Shown in pieces: positions 38,946-49,499 of a DNA stretch of 64,000 bases (its first letter is position 1; every line of letters starts with the position of its first letter). This DNA is from Pseudomonas furukawaii (GTDB lineage Bacteria; Pseudomonadota; Gammaproteobacteria; Pseudomonadales; Pseudomonadaceae), in assembly GCF_002355475.1 (NCBI RefSeq), contig NZ_AP014862.1:1922001-1986000 (forward strand). Reading direction: 5' to 3'. A program made the translations under genes and the position numbers. Below the pieces are notes generated by a model. That model saw only the letters and a list, made by a program, of their open reading frames with translations, made no database searches and had not been told where the DNA came from.

Positions 38946-39041
38946 AAAATTGACCTGGATCAGTATCGCGGCAGGCTCCCCTCAGGCCCTCGGCGGCCAT
39001 TGATCCAGGTCAATTTTCAAACCGGGGGCCGGCGGTAACTT
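38946..39041 (+). promoter_or_regulatory. Twin ANR boxes and promoter of ccoM
   Basis: Two FNR/ANR-type sites, TTGAC-CTGG-ATCAG (38950-38963) and TTGAT-CCAG-GTCAA (39000-39013). They lie inside a perfect 17-bp inverted repeat (38946-38962 and 39001-39017). TAACTT at 39036-39041 would start transcription near 39048, which puts the downstream ANR site at -41.5, the class II activator position. ccoM should therefore be induced at low oxygen. Confidence 0.75.
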
Positions 39042-39082
39042 GAACCCATCGAAGCAACAACGCCAAACGCAGGAGGCAGATC

Positions 39083-39199
39083 ATGTTCGTCGATACAGTG
39101 GTACTCGCAGGCATCGGCACCGTGGGTCTTATGGTCGCCTTCTTCGCCGGCGTTGGTTACTTCATCTGGAAGGACTCCCACAAACGCAAGTCGCGTTGA
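39083..39199 (+). CDS. ccoM: cbb3-type cytochrome c oxidase small subunit CcoM
   Basis: 38-residue single-helix membrane protein, MFVDTVVLAGIGTVGLMVA onward with a basic end (HKRKSR). It matches the CcoM subunit described for the cbb3 oxidase of P. stutzeri, which helps assembly or stability of the complex. AGGAGGCAG precedes the ATG with good spacing. The gene is unlinked to any cco operon here, but ANR boxes upstream and a strong terminator downstream fit an oxygen-controlled single-gene unit. Confidence 0.85.
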   Translation: MFVDTVVLAGIGTVGLMVAFFAGVGYFIWKDSHKRKSR

Positions 39200-39233
39200 G
39201 TCACTCCGGGTTTACAGGCACGCAAGGCACCTC

Positions 39234-39259
39234 GGGCGACTTCGGTCGCCCATTTTTTT
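39234..39259 (+). terminator. ccoM terminator
   Basis: Perfect stem GGGCGAC-TTCG-GTCGCCC (39234-39251) with a UUCG tetraloop, followed by ATTTTTTTG. A strong intrinsic terminator 34 bases after the ccoM stop. Confidence 0.9.
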
Positions 39260-39302
39260 GTTCCCGCTTTTCTTCCTTCGCGGCCCGCGCCAGACTGGCG
39301 CC

Positions 39303-40430
39303 ATGCCGATCCAGACACTCTCCCGCCTGAACGAACTCGACCCCCTGCAGTGGGATGCCCTGCTGCCGGATGAGCAGCCTTTTCTGCGTCACGCCTTTCT
39401 GTCCAGCCTGGAAGACAGCGGCAGCGTCGGCGGTCGCAGCGGCTGGGATCCGGCGCATCAAGTGCTGCGGGATGGGCAGGGCGGGTTGCGGGCGGCCATG
39501 CCGGCCTATCTCAAGGGCCATTCCTACGGTGAGTATGTGTTCGACTGGGCCTGGGCCGACGCCTGCCAGCGAGCCGGCATCCGCTATTACCCCAAGTTGC
39601 TGGTGGCCGTGCCTTTCACGCCGGTGAGTGGCGCGCGCCTGCTGGCGGTGGACGACGGCGCGGCGGTGGAGTTGCTGGAGTCGGCGGTGGCCGATGTGAT
39701 CGACGACGACCTGTCCGGCCTGCACATCAATTTCACCGACGATCTTGTCGACCGGCACCTGGCCGGGCGCACCGGCTGGCTGGAGCGCCTGGGTTGCCAG
39801 TTTCACTGGCGCAACCACGGCTACCGGGATTTCCAGGACTTCCTCGATGCGATGAGCTCGCGCAAGCGCAAGCAGATTCGCAAGGAAAGGGATCAGGTGG
39901 CGGGGCAGGGGATCGAGTTCCAGTGGCTCTCCGGCCATGAGCTGCTGGAGGCGGACTGGGACTTCATCCATGCCTGCTACGCCAACACCTACCGGGTGCG
40001 GGGGCAGGCGCCCTATCTCACCCGGATGTTCTTCAGCCTGCTGGCCGGGCGGATGCCGGAGGCGATTCGCGTGGTGCTGGCGCGGCAGGAGGGTCGGCCG
40101 GTGGCCATGGCCTTTTCGCTGCTGGGAGGCGACACCCTCTACGGGCGCTATTGGGGGTGCCTGGCGGAGTTCGACCGGCTGCACTTCGAGGCCTGTTTCT
40201 ACCAGGGCATCGAGCTGGCCATCGCTTCCGGGCTCCAGCGTTTCGATGCCGGCGCCCAGGGAGAGCACAAGTTGATCCGGGGCTTCGAGCCGGTGATCAC
40301 CCGCTCCTGGCACTGGCTGGTCCATCCGGGGCTGCGGGCCGCGGTGGAGGATTTCCTGGTGCAGGAGCGGGCGGGGGTGCGGGCCTACGCCGAGGAGGCG
40401 CGGGACCTGCTGCCGTTTCGGCGGGCCTGA
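39303..40430 (+). CDS. GNAT-like peptidogalycan/COG3146 family protein
   Basis: Cytoplasmic protein of 375 residues of the COG3146/DUF482 group, which has a double GNAT (FemAB-like) fold. Recognised by HAFLSSLEDSGSVG near the N-terminus, GYRDFQDFLDAMSSRKRKQIRKER in two parts around residues 175-200, and GEHKLIRGFEPV near the C-terminus. The acyl acceptor is unknown. ATG at 39303 is favoured over an upstream frame that overlaps ccoM. Its stop directly abuts the stop of the convergent DUF2790 gene. Confidence 0.8.
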   Translation: MPIQTLSRLNELDPLQWDALLPDEQPFLRHAFLSSLEDSGSVGGRSGWDPAHQVLRDGQGGLRAAMPAYLKGHSYGEYVFDWAWADACQRAGIRYYPKLLVAVPFTPVSGARLLAVDDGAAVELLESAVADVIDDDLSGLHINFTDDLVDRHLAGRTGWLERLGCQFHWRNHGYRDFQDFLDAMSSRKRKQIRKERDQVAGQGIEFQWLSGHELLEADWDFIHACYANTYRVRGQAPYLTRMFFSLLAGRMPEAIRVVLARQEGRPVAMAFSLLGGDTLYGRYWGCLAEFDRLHFEACFYQGIELAIASGLQRFDAGAQGEHKLIRGFEPVITRSWHWLVHPGLRAAVEDFLVQERAGVRAYAEEARDLLPFRRA

Positions 40431-40715
40431 TCAGCTGATCTGGCTGGTGGCGTTGCTGCCGCTGGTGCCGCCCCATTCGAGGAAGCGGATCTTGTGGATT
40501 TCGCCCTCGCTGTCTTCGTAGACGAGGGTCACGGGGACGACGCCGATCTTGTCGGACGTATCGGTGCGGTGCAGCACCTTCTGGACGTCGATTTCCATTC
40601 CGTAGTGATAATCCACCGGCGCGACACCGGTTCCCGGATTCTGCAGGCCTTCCTGGGCGAATACGCTGGGCGCGAGGCTGGAGAGCAGGGCGCTGACAAC
40701 CGAGGCCATTTTCAT
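40431..40715 (-). CDS. DUF2790 family periplasmic protein
   Basis: 94 residues with a signal peptide (MKMASVVSALLSSLAPSVFA) and a small beta-rich body (DYHYGMEIDVQKVL, VTLVYEDSEGEIHKIRFLEWG), the DUF2790 pattern of Pseudomonas. ATG at 40715 follows AGAGGA at 11-base spacing; an upstream ATG at 40760 would spoil the signal peptide. Function unknown; some relatives respond to metals or stress. Confidence 0.8.
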   Translation of the reverse strand: MKMASVVSALLSSLAPSVFAQEGLQNPGTGVAPVDYHYGMEIDVQKVLHRTDTSDKIGVVPVTLVYEDSEGEIHKIRFLEWGGTSGSNATSQIS

Positions 40716-40854
40716 AGGGCTTGTATTCCTCTGTTGGGTTTCGCTGACAAGGGACTTCATCTGACCCGTCGAGAACGGTTAGTTCAGCGGTCCTTTCCGG
40801 CGGTCCCGGCCTGGTCGCTTTTTGATCGCCCGGGCGTGCCCGTGCTTGAGAGGT

Positions 40855-40871
40855 TGCGACCGTTTGTCGCA
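40855..40871. promoter_or_regulatory. TGCGAC-N5-GTCGCA palindrome
   Basis: Perfect 6+6 inverted repeat about 140 bases upstream of the DUF2790 start and 86 bases beyond the ABC exporter stop. Without a T-run it is more likely an operator than a terminator. The binding protein is unknown. Confidence 0.35.
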
Positions 40872-40956
40872 GGTTCGGAAATTTTTCCGGATCGGGTCTA
40901 GCGGGATACCAACCGGACGCCTGCTGCGAGAGATCCCCTTGCAGGGGCCAGGCGCG

Positions 40957-42789
<1,833 letters not shown>

Positions 42790-42846
42790 GACGAATCCAT
42801 CCGGGAGGGGATCGGCCCGGGCGTCCTGCCCGGACCGACGCGTGCG

Positions 42847-43401
42847 TCAGAGACGCTTGGCGGAGATGATCACCACCGGTTGCAGGGGCACGTTCTGGAA
42901 CATGCCGCGGTTGCCGGTGGGGACCTTGGCGATCTGGTCCACGACATCCATGCCGCGCACCACCTTGCCGAACACGGCGTAGCCGAAGTCGCGGGCGCCG
43001 TGATCGAGGAAGGCGTTGTCATTGTGGTTGATGAAGAACTGGCTGGTGGCGGAGTTCACGTCCTGGGTGCGGGCCATGGCCAGGGTGCCGCGCGCGTTGC
43101 GCAGGCCGTTGTCGGCCTCGTTCCGGATCGGCTCGCGGGTTTCCTTCTGTTCCATCTGGGTGTCGAAGCCGCCCCCCTGGATCATGAAGCCGGGAATCAC
43201 CCGGTGGAACACGGTGCCGTTGTAGAAACCGGCGTCCACGTAGTCGAGGAAGTTCTTCACGCTGACGGGCGCCTTGTCGGCATCCAGTTCCACCTCGATT
43301 TCCCCGGCGCTGGTGGTCAGCAGTACGTGGGGCTTGTCGGCGGCCATCAGGTTGAGCGAGACGAGCAGGGCGGCGGCGCCCAGGAGCAGTTTTTTCAGCA
43401 T
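42847..43401 (-). CDS. ppiA: Periplasmic peptidyl-prolyl cis-trans isomerase, cyclophilin type
   Basis: Protein-folding enzyme of 184 residues. The signal peptide [20 protein letters not shown] directs it to the periplasm. The cyclophilin core has [15 protein letters not shown] with the catalytic Arg and [11 protein letters not shown]. Its start overlaps the hydrolase stop by 7 bases, so it is translated with the upstream gene. Confidence 0.93.
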   Translation of the reverse strand: MLKKLLLGAAALLVSLNLMAADKPHVLLTTSAGEIEVELDADKAPVSVKNFLDYVDAGFYNGTVFHRVIPGFMIQGGGFDTQMEQKETREPIRNEADNGLRNARGTLAMARTQDVNSATSQFFINHNDNAFLDHGARDFGYAVFGKVVRGMDVVDQIAKVPTGNRGMFQNVPLQPVVIISAKRL

Positions 43402-44204
43402 GGTGCTTGGTCCTTGTTGCGCTCCACTTCGTCGAGGAAGTCGAGCAGGGTGGTGTTGAAACGTTCAGGTTGGTCCAGGGGAGTGGCGTGGCGGGAGTTC
43501 TCGATGACGACCAGGCGCGCAGCCGGCAGTTCCTTCACATAGGCCTCCTTCAGGGCGACCGGGGTGTAGTCGCGGTCGGCGGTGACGACCAGGGTCGGGC
43601 ACTGGATGCGCCGCAGCCGTTCCCGCACGCCCCAGCCGATGATGGCGTCGAGGGCCGCGAGGTAGGCGCGTTTGTCGTTCTGCGGCCAGCGCTCTTCCAC
43701 CTTGCGGCGCAGGTCAGCCTGCTCCGGCAGGGGAAAGAGGAGGCGGCCGAGCCCCTTGGCGATCTGCTCCAGGCTGAGCAGTCGGGACAGGCTCCAGCGC
43801 TTGGCGATCTGCCAGTAATCCCCGGGGGTGTGTGCCTTCACTTCCGGGCCGCTGTTGACGATGGTGAGGCTGCGCAGCAGCTCCGGGTGGTCCACGGCCA
43901 GCTGGAAGCCGATCATGCCGCCCATGCTGATCCCCACCAGATGCACGTCCACCAGGCCCAGGTGGTCGATCAGGGCCACCAGATCCTCGGAGAAGGTGGC
44001 GATGCTGTAGCGCTCCCGGGGCTTGTCGGAGCGGCCGTGGCCACGCACATCGAGGGCCACGACCCGGTAGCGGCCAGCCAGGGCGGGGATCTGGTACTCC
44101 CAGTCGCGGATGCTGGAGCCGAGGCCGTGGACCAGCACCACCGGCATGCCGCGGCCATAGTCCTCGTAGTGCAACTGACAGCCGTCGTGCTCGAAATAGG
44201 ACAT
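43395..44204 (-). CDS. Alpha/beta hydrolase
   Basis: 269 residues with a complete catalytic triad: nucleophile Ser in GISMGGMIG, Asp in VTADRDYTP and His in [11 protein letters not shown]; the oxyanion turn is [11 protein letters not shown]. It looks like the esterase/3-oxoadipate enol-lactonase-like group, but no aromatic pathway genes are adjacent, so the substrate is open. Cytoplasmic; no signal. It lies 15 bases after the LysR gene and overlaps ppiA by 7 bases. Confidence 0.88.
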   Translation of the reverse strand: MSYFEHDGCQLHYEDYGRGMPVVLVHGLGSSIRDWEYQIPALAGRYRVVALDVRGHGRSDKPRERYSIATFSEDLVALIDHLGLVDVHLVGISMGGMIGFQLAVDHPELLRSLTIVNSGPEVKAHTPGDYWQIAKRWSLSRLLSLEQIAKGLGRLLFPLPEQADLRRKVEERWPQNDKRAYLAALDAIIGWGVRERLRRIQCPTLVVTADRDYTPVALKEAYVKELPAARLVVIENSRHATPLDQPERFNTTLLDFLDEVERNKDQAPC

Positions 44205-44219
44205 CGGGGCGACCTCCAG

Positions 44220-45146
44220 TCAGGCGCTGGGGAGCGGGGCGGCGAAGGGGGCGTCCAGCGGGACGGAGTCGAAGGTCTTGATCAGTTCGACCAGGATCTG
44301 CGACGCCGGCCCCAGGGCCTTGTCCTTGTTGGAATAGAGGTAGAACGAAGCATAGCGGTTGCCGCCCTGTTCGAGGGGCAGCGGCTTCAACTGCCCCTCA
44401 TGCAGTTCGCGCTCGATGATATGCCGCGGCAGCCAGGCGAAGCCCAGGCCGCTGCTGACGAAGTTGGCGGCGGTGGAGAGGCTGCCCACGGTCCAGCGCT
44501 GTTCCGCGCCCAGCCAGCCGACGTCGCGCGGCTGGGTGCGACCGGTGTCGCGGATCACCACCTGCAGCTGGCTTTCCAGGTCCTGGAAGTTGATCTGGCG
44601 TTGCAGGCGGTGCAGCGGGTGGTCCGGGTGGGCGACGGCGACGAACTCCACGTCGCTGAGGCCGGCCCCCAGGTAGCCCTGGATGTCCAGGCCGGTGATG
44701 GCCAGGTCCGCCGACCCTTCCAGCAGCACCTCCTCGACGCCGGAAAGCACTTCCTCGCGCAGGCGCACACGGCAGCCACGGCTTTGCGGCATGAAGGCGG
44801 TGAGGGCGCGCACCAGGCGGGCGTTGGGGTAGGCCGCGTCCACCACCAGGCGCACTTCCGCCTCCCAGCCCTGCTCCATGTGGTGGGCCAGGTCTTCCAG
44901 CTGGCTGGCCTGCTTCACCAGTTGTCGGGAGCGGCGCAGCAGCACCTCGCCGGCCTCGGTCAGCACCGCCTTGCGGCCTTCGATGCGCAGCAGCGGCACC
45001 CCCAGCTGTTCCTGCATGCGCGCCACCGTGTAGCTCACCGAGGACTGGGAGCGATGGGTGGCCTCCGCCGCCTGGGCGAAGCCGCCGTGGTCCACCACCG
45101 CCTGCAGGGTGCGCCACTGGTCCAGGGTTACGCGGGGGGCTTTCAT
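44220..45146 (-). CDS. LysR-family transcriptional regulator
   Basis: 308 residues. The N-terminal winged helix (FAQAAEATHRSQSSVSYTV at about 23-41) is followed by an effector-binding domain. It is first in a run with the hydrolase, cyclophilin and ABC exporter, and divergent from a small secreted protein gene 110 bases away. An azoreductase gene with palindromic upstream sites lies just beyond. Targets are unknown; the hydrolase and the divergent genes are the obvious candidates. Confidence 0.88.
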   Translation of the reverse strand: MKAPRVTLDQWRTLQAVVDHGGFAQAAEATHRSQSSVSYTVARMQEQLGVPLLRIEGRKAVLTEAGEVLLRRSRQLVKQASQLEDLAHHMEQGWEAEVRLVVDAAYPNARLVRALTAFMPQSRGCRVRLREEVLSGVEEVLLEGSADLAITGLDIQGYLGAGLSDVEFVAVAHPDHPLHRLQRQINFQDLESQLQVVIRDTGRTQPRDVGWLGAEQRWTVGSLSTAANFVSSGLGFAWLPRHIIERELHEGQLKPLPLEQGGNRYASFYLYSNKDKALGPASQILVELIKTFDSVPLDAPFAAPLPSA

Positions 45147-45256
45147 GCTCTGCTGCTCCTCTTGTCACTGATATCGGCGAATCGGGCGCGTCCATGACGC
45201 TGCTGCCCCGTGTAACGCTCTGCTACTCTGGCGCCCTCTGCCCTGGAGAACGCCCC

Positions 45257-45571
45257 ATGAAGAAACGCTGCTGTGCCCTGATCGCCTTGCTGCCCGCCCT
45301 GGCCTTCGCCTATCCCATCGAGGTGGAGAAGCAGGTCAACGGCGCGGAGATCGTCTACGACACCACCGACATCGACAACAACCTGGCCGCCATCAATATC
45401 CAGAACATCGGTGGCTCGACCGCCGAATGCCGGGTGGTGTTCGTCAACGGACCGGAAACCCCCAAGGTGCGCAAGGCCGTGATCGAGGCGGGCAAGAGCG
45501 CCTACCTGACCGCCAATTTCAATCGTGCGGTGATCAAGCTGCGGATCAAGCTGACCTGCAATCCTCGCTGA
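45257..45571 (+). CDS. Small secreted hypothetical protein
   Basis: 104 residues with a signal peptide (MKKRCCALIALLPALAFA, cleavage before YPIEV). The mature part is a predicted small beta-sandwich (AINIQNIGGSTAECRVVFV) with two Cys that could form a disulfide. CTGGAGAACGCCCC precedes the ATG at 45257. No domain recognised. Between the LysR gene and azoR; function unknown. Confidence 0.75.
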   Translation: MKKRCCALIALLPALAFAYPIEVEKQVNGAEIVYDTTDIDNNLAAINIQNIGGSTAECRVVFVNGPETPKVRKAVIEAGKSAYLTANFNRAVIKLRIKLTCNPR

Positions 45572-45620
45572 TCCACTCGGGGGAGGGCACAGGAAGCAGC
45601 CTAGTGCCCGGCCTGCAATA

Positions 45621-45681
45621 AATCAACTTTATAGATTGATTGAAGTGGAAATTTACGCTTTTTAATCGATTAATGACGTCA
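45621..45681. promoter_or_regulatory. AT-rich operator cluster upstream of azoR
   Basis: Three palindromes in an unusually AT-rich block: AATCAA-N9-TTGATT (45621-45641), TTAATCGATTAA (45662-45673, perfect) and TGACGTCA (45674-45681, perfect). They lie 49-109 bases before azoR. LysR-type sites often have this spacing, and a LysR gene is 0.5 kb away; the link is inference. Confidence 0.5.
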
Positions 45682-45729
45682 TAACCTGCGCCCCATCGAC
45701 ACGATCAACCCCCGATGGAGGTAGCCCCC

Positions 45730-46329
45730 ATGTCCCGCGTACTCGTCATCGAAAGCAGCGCCCGCCAGCACGGTTCCGTTTCCCGCCAGCTCACCCAGGA
45801 CTTCATCGCCCAGTGGAAGGCGGCGCATCCGGTGGACGAGGTGGTGGTTCGGGACCTGGCCGCCGAGCCGGTGCCGCACCTGGATGCCGACCTGCTCGGG
45901 GGCTGGATGAAGCCCGCCGAGGAGCAGAGCGCCGCCGAGCAGGCCGCCCTGTCCCGCTCCAACCTGCTGACCGGGGAAGTACTGGATGCCGATGTGCTGG
46001 TGCTCGCCGCGCCCATGTACAACTTCGCCATTCCCAGCACCCTCAAGTCCTGGCTTGACCACGTGCTGCGCGCCGGCGTCACCTTCACCTACACCGAGAC
46101 CGGTCCGAAGGGCCTGCTCACCGGCAAGCGCGCCTTCGTCCTCACCGCCCGTGGCGGCATCTACGCCGGCGGCCCGCTGGACCACCAGGAACCCTACCTG
46201 CGCCAGGCCCTGGGCTTCATCGGGATCCATGACGTGACCTTCATCCATGCCGAAGGCCTGAACATGGGCAACGAGTTCCAGGAAAAAGGACTGGCCTCGG
46301 CCAAGGCGCAACTGGCCCAGGTGGCCTGA
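45730..46329 (+). CDS. azoR: FMN-dependent NADH-azoreductase
   Basis: Flavodoxin-like homodimeric enzyme of 199 residues that reduces azo compounds and quinones with NADH. PMYNFAIPSTLKSWLDHVLR and GVTFTYTETGPKGLL are diagnostic of AzoR. ATG at 45730 follows GATGGAGGTAGCCCCC; the in-frame ATG at 45715 sits on the ribosome site and is not used. Followed by a strong terminator, so monocistronic. Probably induced by electrophiles through a nearby regulator. Confidence 0.93.
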   Translation: MSRVLVIESSARQHGSVSRQLTQDFIAQWKAAHPVDEVVVRDLAAEPVPHLDADLLGGWMKPAEEQSAAEQAALSRSNLLTGEVLDADVLVLAAPMYNFAIPSTLKSWLDHVLRAGVTFTYTETGPKGLLTGKRAFVLTARGGIYAGGPLDHQEPYLRQALGFIGIHDVTFIHAEGLNMGNEFQEKGLASAKAQLAQVA

Positions 46330-46386
46330 TTCGGTCACGCTCCCCGCTCCTGCAGGTGCGCACCGCTCCTTGGGCGCACCTTCCCT

Positions 46387-46414
46387 GCCCGATCTGATGC
46401 AGATCGGGCTTTTT
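46387..46414 (+). terminator. azoR terminator
   Basis: Perfect 10-bp stem GCCCGATCTG-ATG-CAGATCGGGC (46387-46409) followed by TTTTT. A standard intrinsic terminator 58 bases after the stop. Confidence 0.92.
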
Positions 46415-46659
46415 CATGATGGTGGCGTCTGCCAGCACCCGCTCCCTGCTGCTGGATGGGGGCAGGCGGTTCCCCCTGTCGTGACGAGCGCGGGCCCGTC
46501 ACCGGGGATGCCGTTTTCAACAATGTGGACGGCGGTGCTGCCCGGTCGGTCAGAATTTCCCGTTGCTAATCTTTCGCGGGACGCAAGGAAGGCGTATGTT
46601 CGCCGGCTGTTTTGCGAGGCCCCGATGATTCCTTCTATGTCCCACCCGCCGAGGCGCAG
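46415..46659. other. Leader region of rarD
   Basis: 245 bases between the azoR terminator and rarD. No clear promoter or operator stands out. The long upstream frame extension of rarD (from 46612) has no ribosome site. Confidence 0.4.
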
Positions 46660-47556
46660 ATGAAGCTTTCCGGCCGCGGTGTCGCGCTGTCCGTGACAGC
46701 CTCCATACTCTTTGCCCTGATGCCTGGCTACGTTCGTGAGCTGGCGCCCCTCGACGGGGTTCAGGTGTTCGCCCAGCGGGTGCTCTGGTCGATTCCGGCA
46801 GTGCTGCTGCTGTTGCTGCTGACCCGGCAGTGGCCGACCTTCGTGGCGGTGCTCGGCCGCCTCCGGCGTGAGCCGCTGCTGCTGGCGGCGCTGCCCTTGG
46901 CGGCGGTGTTGATCGGCCTGCAATGGGGGTTGTTCCTCTGGGCGCCGCTGCAGGGGCGGATGCTGGAGGTGTCCCTCGGCTACTTCCTGCTGCCGCTCGC
47001 GATGGTGCTGGCGGGCCGGGTGTTCTATGCCGAGCGGTTGCGGCCCCTGCAACTGCTGGCGGTGATCTGCGCCTTGGCCGGGGTGCTCCACGAGCTCTGG
47101 CTGACCCGCGCCTTCTCCTGGCTGACCCTGGTCACCGCCCTGGGCTATCCGCCCTACTTCATGCTGCGTCGCTGGATGCGCCTGGACGCGCTATCCGGGT
47201 TCATCCTGGAAATGCTGGTGCTGGCGCCGCTGGCCATCTGGCTGATCCTCAGCTTCTCGCCTCCCGGCGCCTTCGACCAGGCGCCCCAGCTCTGGTGGCT
47301 GATGCCCGGCCTCGGCCTGCTGGGGACCCTGGCCTTCGCGGCGATGATGGCTTCCAGTCGGCTGCTGCCCCTGGGGCTGTTCGGCATCCTCAGCTACGTG
47401 GAGCCGGTGCTGCTCTTCGCGGTGGCGGTGGCCTTTCTCGGTGAGGCGTTCAACCCCGCCCAGCTCTGGACCTACCTGCCCATCTGGCTGGCGGTGCTGC
47501 TGATCGGCTGGGACAGCGCGAACCTGCTACGCAAGCAGGCCAGGCAAGGCCTTTAG
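46660..47556 (+). CDS. rarD: EamA/RarD-type permease
   Basis: Inner-membrane protein of 298 residues with ten hydrophobic segments, matching RarD of the drug/metabolite transporter superfamily (GVALSVTASILFALMPGYV at the N-terminus, VFAQRVLWSIPAV, GILSYVEPVLLF). Substrate unknown. ATG at 46660 gives MKLSGRG. The 3' end overlaps the convergent Nudix gene by 30 bases. Confidence 0.87.
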   Translation: MKLSGRGVALSVTASILFALMPGYVRELAPLDGVQVFAQRVLWSIPAVLLLLLLTRQWPTFVAVLGRLRREPLLLAALPLAAVLIGLQWGLFLWAPLQGRMLEVSLGYFLLPLAMVLAGRVFYAERLRPLQLLAVICALAGVLHELWLTRAFSWLTLVTALGYPPYFMLRRWMRLDALSGFILEMLVLAPLAIWLILSFSPPGAFDQAPQLWWLMPGLGLLGTLAFAAMMASSRLLPLGLFGILSYVEPVLLFAVAVAFLGEAFNPAQLWTYLPIWLAVLLIGWDSANLLRKQARQGL

Positions 47557-47928
47557 CACCTGATCGCGCAGCAACGGCGCCAGGTTGTCCGGCAGGGGCT
47601 CACCGGGCGCCAGCCAGGCCAGTTCCTCCAGTTCGGCGGCCGCTTCCACGGGCTGGTGCAGGCGGGCGATGAAGATATCCGCCTGCACCCAGGTGTCCGC
47701 CTCGTTGGCGGCGGGCGCCTGGAACCGGCCGAGCGGGGTGAGCGTGGCGGCCTCCAGGCGGAGGTGGAGTTCCTCCTCCAGCTCGCGCTGGAGCGCCTGG
47801 ACCGGGCTTTCTCCCGGCTCGCGCTTGCCGCCGGGCAGCATCAGCGCGTGCGTGCCGCGCTTGCGCACCAGCAGCAGGCGGTCGTTGGGGTCCAGGAGGC
47901 AGGCGGCGGCGATGTGCAGGGTGGTCAT
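47527..47928 (-). CDS. Nudix hydrolase
   Basis: 133-residue hydrolase of nucleoside diphosphate derivatives. The Nudix box is complete: GGKREPGESPVQALQRELEE, with Glu residues for Mg2+. The N-terminus MTTLHIAAACLLDPNDRLLLV is that of MutT-like proteins. The start at 47928 is chosen over 47994, which would add an arginine-rich leader without a ribosome site. Substrate not determinable. It overlaps rarD tail-to-tail. Confidence 0.88.
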   Translation of the reverse strand: MTTLHIAAACLLDPNDRLLLVRKRGTHALMLPGGKREPGESPVQALQRELEEELHLRLEAATLTPLGRFQAPAANEADTWVQADIFIARLHQPVEAAAELEELAWLAPGEPLPDNLAPLLRDQVLKALPGLLA

Positions 47929-48071
47929 GGTGTCTCGGGTCGGGCGGTGGAGGCGGGGTGCGAAGCCTACCTCAGGTTTCCTGCACCCTGTCATTCGGAA
48001 ATCGCGCGTTCGGGCGCGACTCCGGGTAACCTATGCAGCTGTTTTTCAAGCTCTCGACCGAGGTAGCACCC

Positions 48072-49400
48072 GTGTTTTCCCAATTCGCCCTGCATGAACG
48101 TCTGCTCAAGGCCGTTGCCGAACTCAAATTCGTCGAGCCGACGCCGGTGCAGGTGGCGGCCATTCCGCCGGCCCTGGAAGGGCGCGACCTGCGGGTGACC
48201 GCCCAGACCGGCAGCGGCAAGACCGCCGCCTTCGTCCTGCCGCTGCTCAACCGCCTGATCGGCGAGGCCAAGCCCCGTGAGCGCATCCGCTCGCTGATCC
48301 TGCTGCCGACCCGCGAACTGGCCCAGCAGACCCTGAAGGAAGTGGAGCGCTTCTCCCAGTTCACCTTCATCAAGTCCGGCATCGTCACGGGTGGCGAGGA
48401 CTTCAAGGTCCAGGCCGCCATGTTGCGCAAGCTGCCGGACGTGCTGGTGAGTACCCCGGGCCGCCTGATCGAGCACCTCAACGCCGGCACGGTGGACCTC
48501 CGCGAAGTGGAGGTGCTGGTGCTGGACGAGGCGGACCGCATGCTCGACATGGGTTTCGCCGAGGACATGCAGCGCATCACGGAACTCTGCGCCAACCGCC
48601 AGCAGACCCTGCTGTTCTCCGCCACCACCGGCGGCAACGCCCTGCGCGAGGTGTCCAACCAGGTGTTGCGCGACCCGTTGCACCTGCGCCTGAACAGCAT
48701 CGATCAGCTCAACGAGGGCACCCGCCAGCAGATCATCACGGCCGACGACCCGGAGCATAAGGAGCGACTGGCGCGCTGGCTGCTGGCCAACGAGACCTAC
48801 CAGAAAGCCATAGTCTTCACCAATACCCGCGCCCAGGCCGACCTCTTCTACGGCCACCTGGTGGCGGCGGGCTACAAGGCCTTCGTGCTGCACGGCGAGA
48901 AGGACCAGAAGGACCGCAGGCTGGCCATCGAGCGCCTGAAACAGGGCGGCACCAAGGTGCTGGTGGCCACCGACGTGGCCGCCCGTGGCCTGGACATCGA
49001 GGGCCTGGACCTGGTGATCAACTTCGACATGCCCCGTTCCGGCGACGAGTACGTGCACCGGGTAGGACGCACCGGTCGTGCCGGTGGCGAAGGCCTGGCG
49101 GTGTCGCTGATCTGCCACAACGACTGGAACCTGATGTCGAGCATCGAGCGCTACCTGAAGCAGAGTTTCGAGCGTCGCGTCATCAAGGAGCTGAAGGGCA
49201 GCTACAACGGCCCGAAGAAGGTGAAGGCCTCCGGCAAGGCCGTGGGCGTGAAAAAGAAAAAGACCGACAAGAAGGGCGACAAGAAGCCCAGCGCCAAGTC
49301 CGCCGCGCCCAAACGCCGGCCGAGCAAGCCCCGCGAGGAATCCCGCGTGGTCAGCAACGATGGCCTGGCACCCCTGAAACGCCGCAAGGTCGAGGACTGA
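48072..49400 (+). CDS. DEAD-box ATP-dependent RNA helicase
   Basis: 442 residues. All core motifs are present: Q-motif FVEPTPVQ, I AQTGSGKT, Ia PTRELAQ, II DEAD, III SAT, and VI HRVGRTGR. A basic lysine-rich tail (about 385-442) should bind RNA. The likely start is GTG at 48072 (MFSQFALHERLLKAV), with GAGG 9 bases upstream; the in-frame ATG at 48033 has no ribosome site. Related to RhlE-type helicases of ribosome assembly or mRNA decay; the exact role is unknown. Confidence 0.92.
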   Translation: MFSQFALHERLLKAVAELKFVEPTPVQVAAIPPALEGRDLRVTAQTGSGKTAAFVLPLLNRLIGEAKPRERIRSLILLPTRELAQQTLKEVERFSQFTFIKSGIVTGGEDFKVQAAMLRKLPDVLVSTPGRLIEHLNAGTVDLREVEVLVLDEADRMLDMGFAEDMQRITELCANRQQTLLFSATTGGNALREVSNQVLRDPLHLRLNSIDQLNEGTRQQIITADDPEHKERLARWLLANETYQKAIVFTNTRAQADLFYGHLVAAGYKAFVLHGEKDQKDRRLAIERLKQGGTKVLVATDVAARGLDIEGLDLVINFDMPRSGDEYVHRVGRTGRAGGEGLAVSLICHNDWNLMSSIERYLKQSFERRVIKELKGSYNGPKKVKASGKAVGVKKKKTDKKGDKKPSAKSAAPKRRPSKPREESRVVSNDGLAPLKRRKVED

Positions 49401-49499
49401 TTCGGTCCCGACATCTGCGGCAAAGGTTGGGCGTCGGCGCCGCCACCGGGCTGATGCACAATCGGTCCGGTCGATTCTGCGGACAACCCGGGAGCGCAT

